Positions 63,534-64,000 of a stretch of 64,000 bases of DNA are shown one piece after another; within the stretch, counting starts at the first letter, position 1; the number at the start of each line of letters is the position of its first letter. This DNA comes from Hydrogenophaga taeniospiralis CCUG 15921 (lineage in GTDB: Bacteria; Pseudomonadota; Gammaproteobacteria; Burkholderiales; Burkholderiaceae_C): positions 1-64,000 of the forward strand of contig NZ_BCWR01000015.1 of the NCBI RefSeq assembly GCF_001592305.1, given 5' to 3'. Below the pieces are notes generated by a model. It was not told where the DNA came from. It saw nothing but the letters and a program-made list of their open reading frames with translations, and did not search any database. A program made the translations under genes and the position numbers.

Positions 63534-64000
63534 ATGAATCACATCCGCAATTTTTCGATCATCGCGCACATCGATCATGGCAAGTCCACGCTGGCCGACC
63601 GGATCATTTCGCTCTGCGGTGGCCTGTCCGACCGCGAGATGAGCGAGCAGGTGCTGGACTCCATGGACATCGAGAAGGAGCGTGGCATCACCATCAAGGC
63701 GCAGACTGCCGCGCTAAGGTACAAGGCGCGCGATGGGCAGGTCTACAACCTGAACCTGATCGACACGCCCGGGCATGTGGATTTCTCGTACGAGGTAAGC
63801 CGTTCGCTCTCGGCTTGCGAAGGCGCGCTCCTGGTGGTGGACGCCAGCCAGGGCGTGGAAGCGCAGACCGTGGCCAACTGCTACACCGCGCTCGACCTCG
63901 GTGTGGAAGTGGTGCCGGTGCTCAACAAGATGGACCTGCCCAACGCGGACCCGGACAACGCGAAAGCGGAGATCGAGGATGTGATCGGCATTGACGCCAC
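63534..64000 (+). CDS. lepA: Elongation factor 4 (LepA), 5' part
   Basis: The first 155 codons of a translational GTPase, cut by the window's right edge. G1 is AHIDHGKST (residues 11-19), the switch region [11 protein letters not shown] follows, G3 is DTPGHVDF and G4 NKMD. LepA binds ribosomes and affects initiation and back-translocation. Start follows a TTG; no good Shine-Dalgarno is seen. The order mucD-lepA is conserved in the order; lepB would be expected next. Confidence 0.96.
   Translation, partial: MNHIRNFSIIAHIDHGKSTLADRIISLCGGLSDREMSEQVLDSMDIEKERGITIKAQTAALRYKARDGQVYNLNLIDTPGHVDFSYEVSRSLSACEGALLVVDASQGVEAQTVANCYTALDLGVEVVPVLNKMDLPNADPDNAKAEIEDVIGIDA

Overview
The window is a contiguous piece of a high-GC Burkholderiales chromosome. 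The gene orders rpmF-plsX-fabHDG-acpP-fabF-rpoE-rseAB-mucD-lepA, hemCDXY and the divergent rne/rluC pair, together with H-NS-like and Maf/YceD neighbours, all fit Comamonadaceae; a Hydrogenophaga-like genus is my inference from overall resemblance, not a computed placement. Most of the sequence is tightly packed housekeeping DNA. I see no phage, insertion sequence, CRISPR array or rRNA.

Region 1 (1-1765): the 3' end of a BoxA-like reductase gene (aerobic benzoyl-CoA pathway), a 400-base non-coding gap, and a flavin monooxygenase. Region 2 (about 1.9-18.5 kb) is the main accessory module, a periplasmic molybdenum formate dehydrogenase locus. One operon carries assembly genes (DUF3305, a PuuD-like amidotransferase, DUF3306, a 703-residue polyferredoxin, a TorD-like chaperone). 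A frameshifted Fic gene and a small opposing ORF follow. Next comes a two-component system (membrane histidine kinase plus sigma54-dependent activator). Divergent from that lies the structural operon: a short Tat-signal protein, FdhA, FdhB, a small lipoprotein, cytochrome b FdhC and a small periplasmic protein, ending in a strong terminator, then fdhD. A near-consensus -24/-12 promoter lies between activator and structural operon. The same 17-base palindrome sits both upstream of that promoter and upstream of the assembly operon, tying the two together.

Region 3 (18.5-34.4 kb): upp, a YbbP-like permease, truncated haemoglobin, retropepsin-like protease, Smr protein, radC, an SlpA-type isomerase, ispH, serS beside a tRNA-Ser(CGA), a second histidine kinase/LuxR-type regulator pair, trpS, an M50 protease, a YciO/Sua5 protein, a DMT transporter and a PHP phosphatase. 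Region 4 (34.5-45.5 kb): ppc, hemC-hemD-hemX-hemY and rne with a long leader. Region 5 (45.5-51.7 kb): rluC, an H-NS-like protein, a HAD phosphatase/Rieske/S49 peptidase operon, galU, an RsmI-like methylase and Maf. Region 6 (51.7-64 kb): yceD, rpmF, plsX, the fab cluster, a YgfX-like ORF, the rpoE-rseA-rseB-mucD envelope stress operon and the 5' part of lepA. The mucD-lepA gap is unusually rich in signals: an AT-rich stretch with an operator-like palindrome, a consensus DnaA box, and a short candidate RNA ending in a strong terminator.

Five copies of a GC-rich hairpin-containing intergenic repeat occur at gene ends. Translational coupling by ATGA or TGATG overlaps is common.
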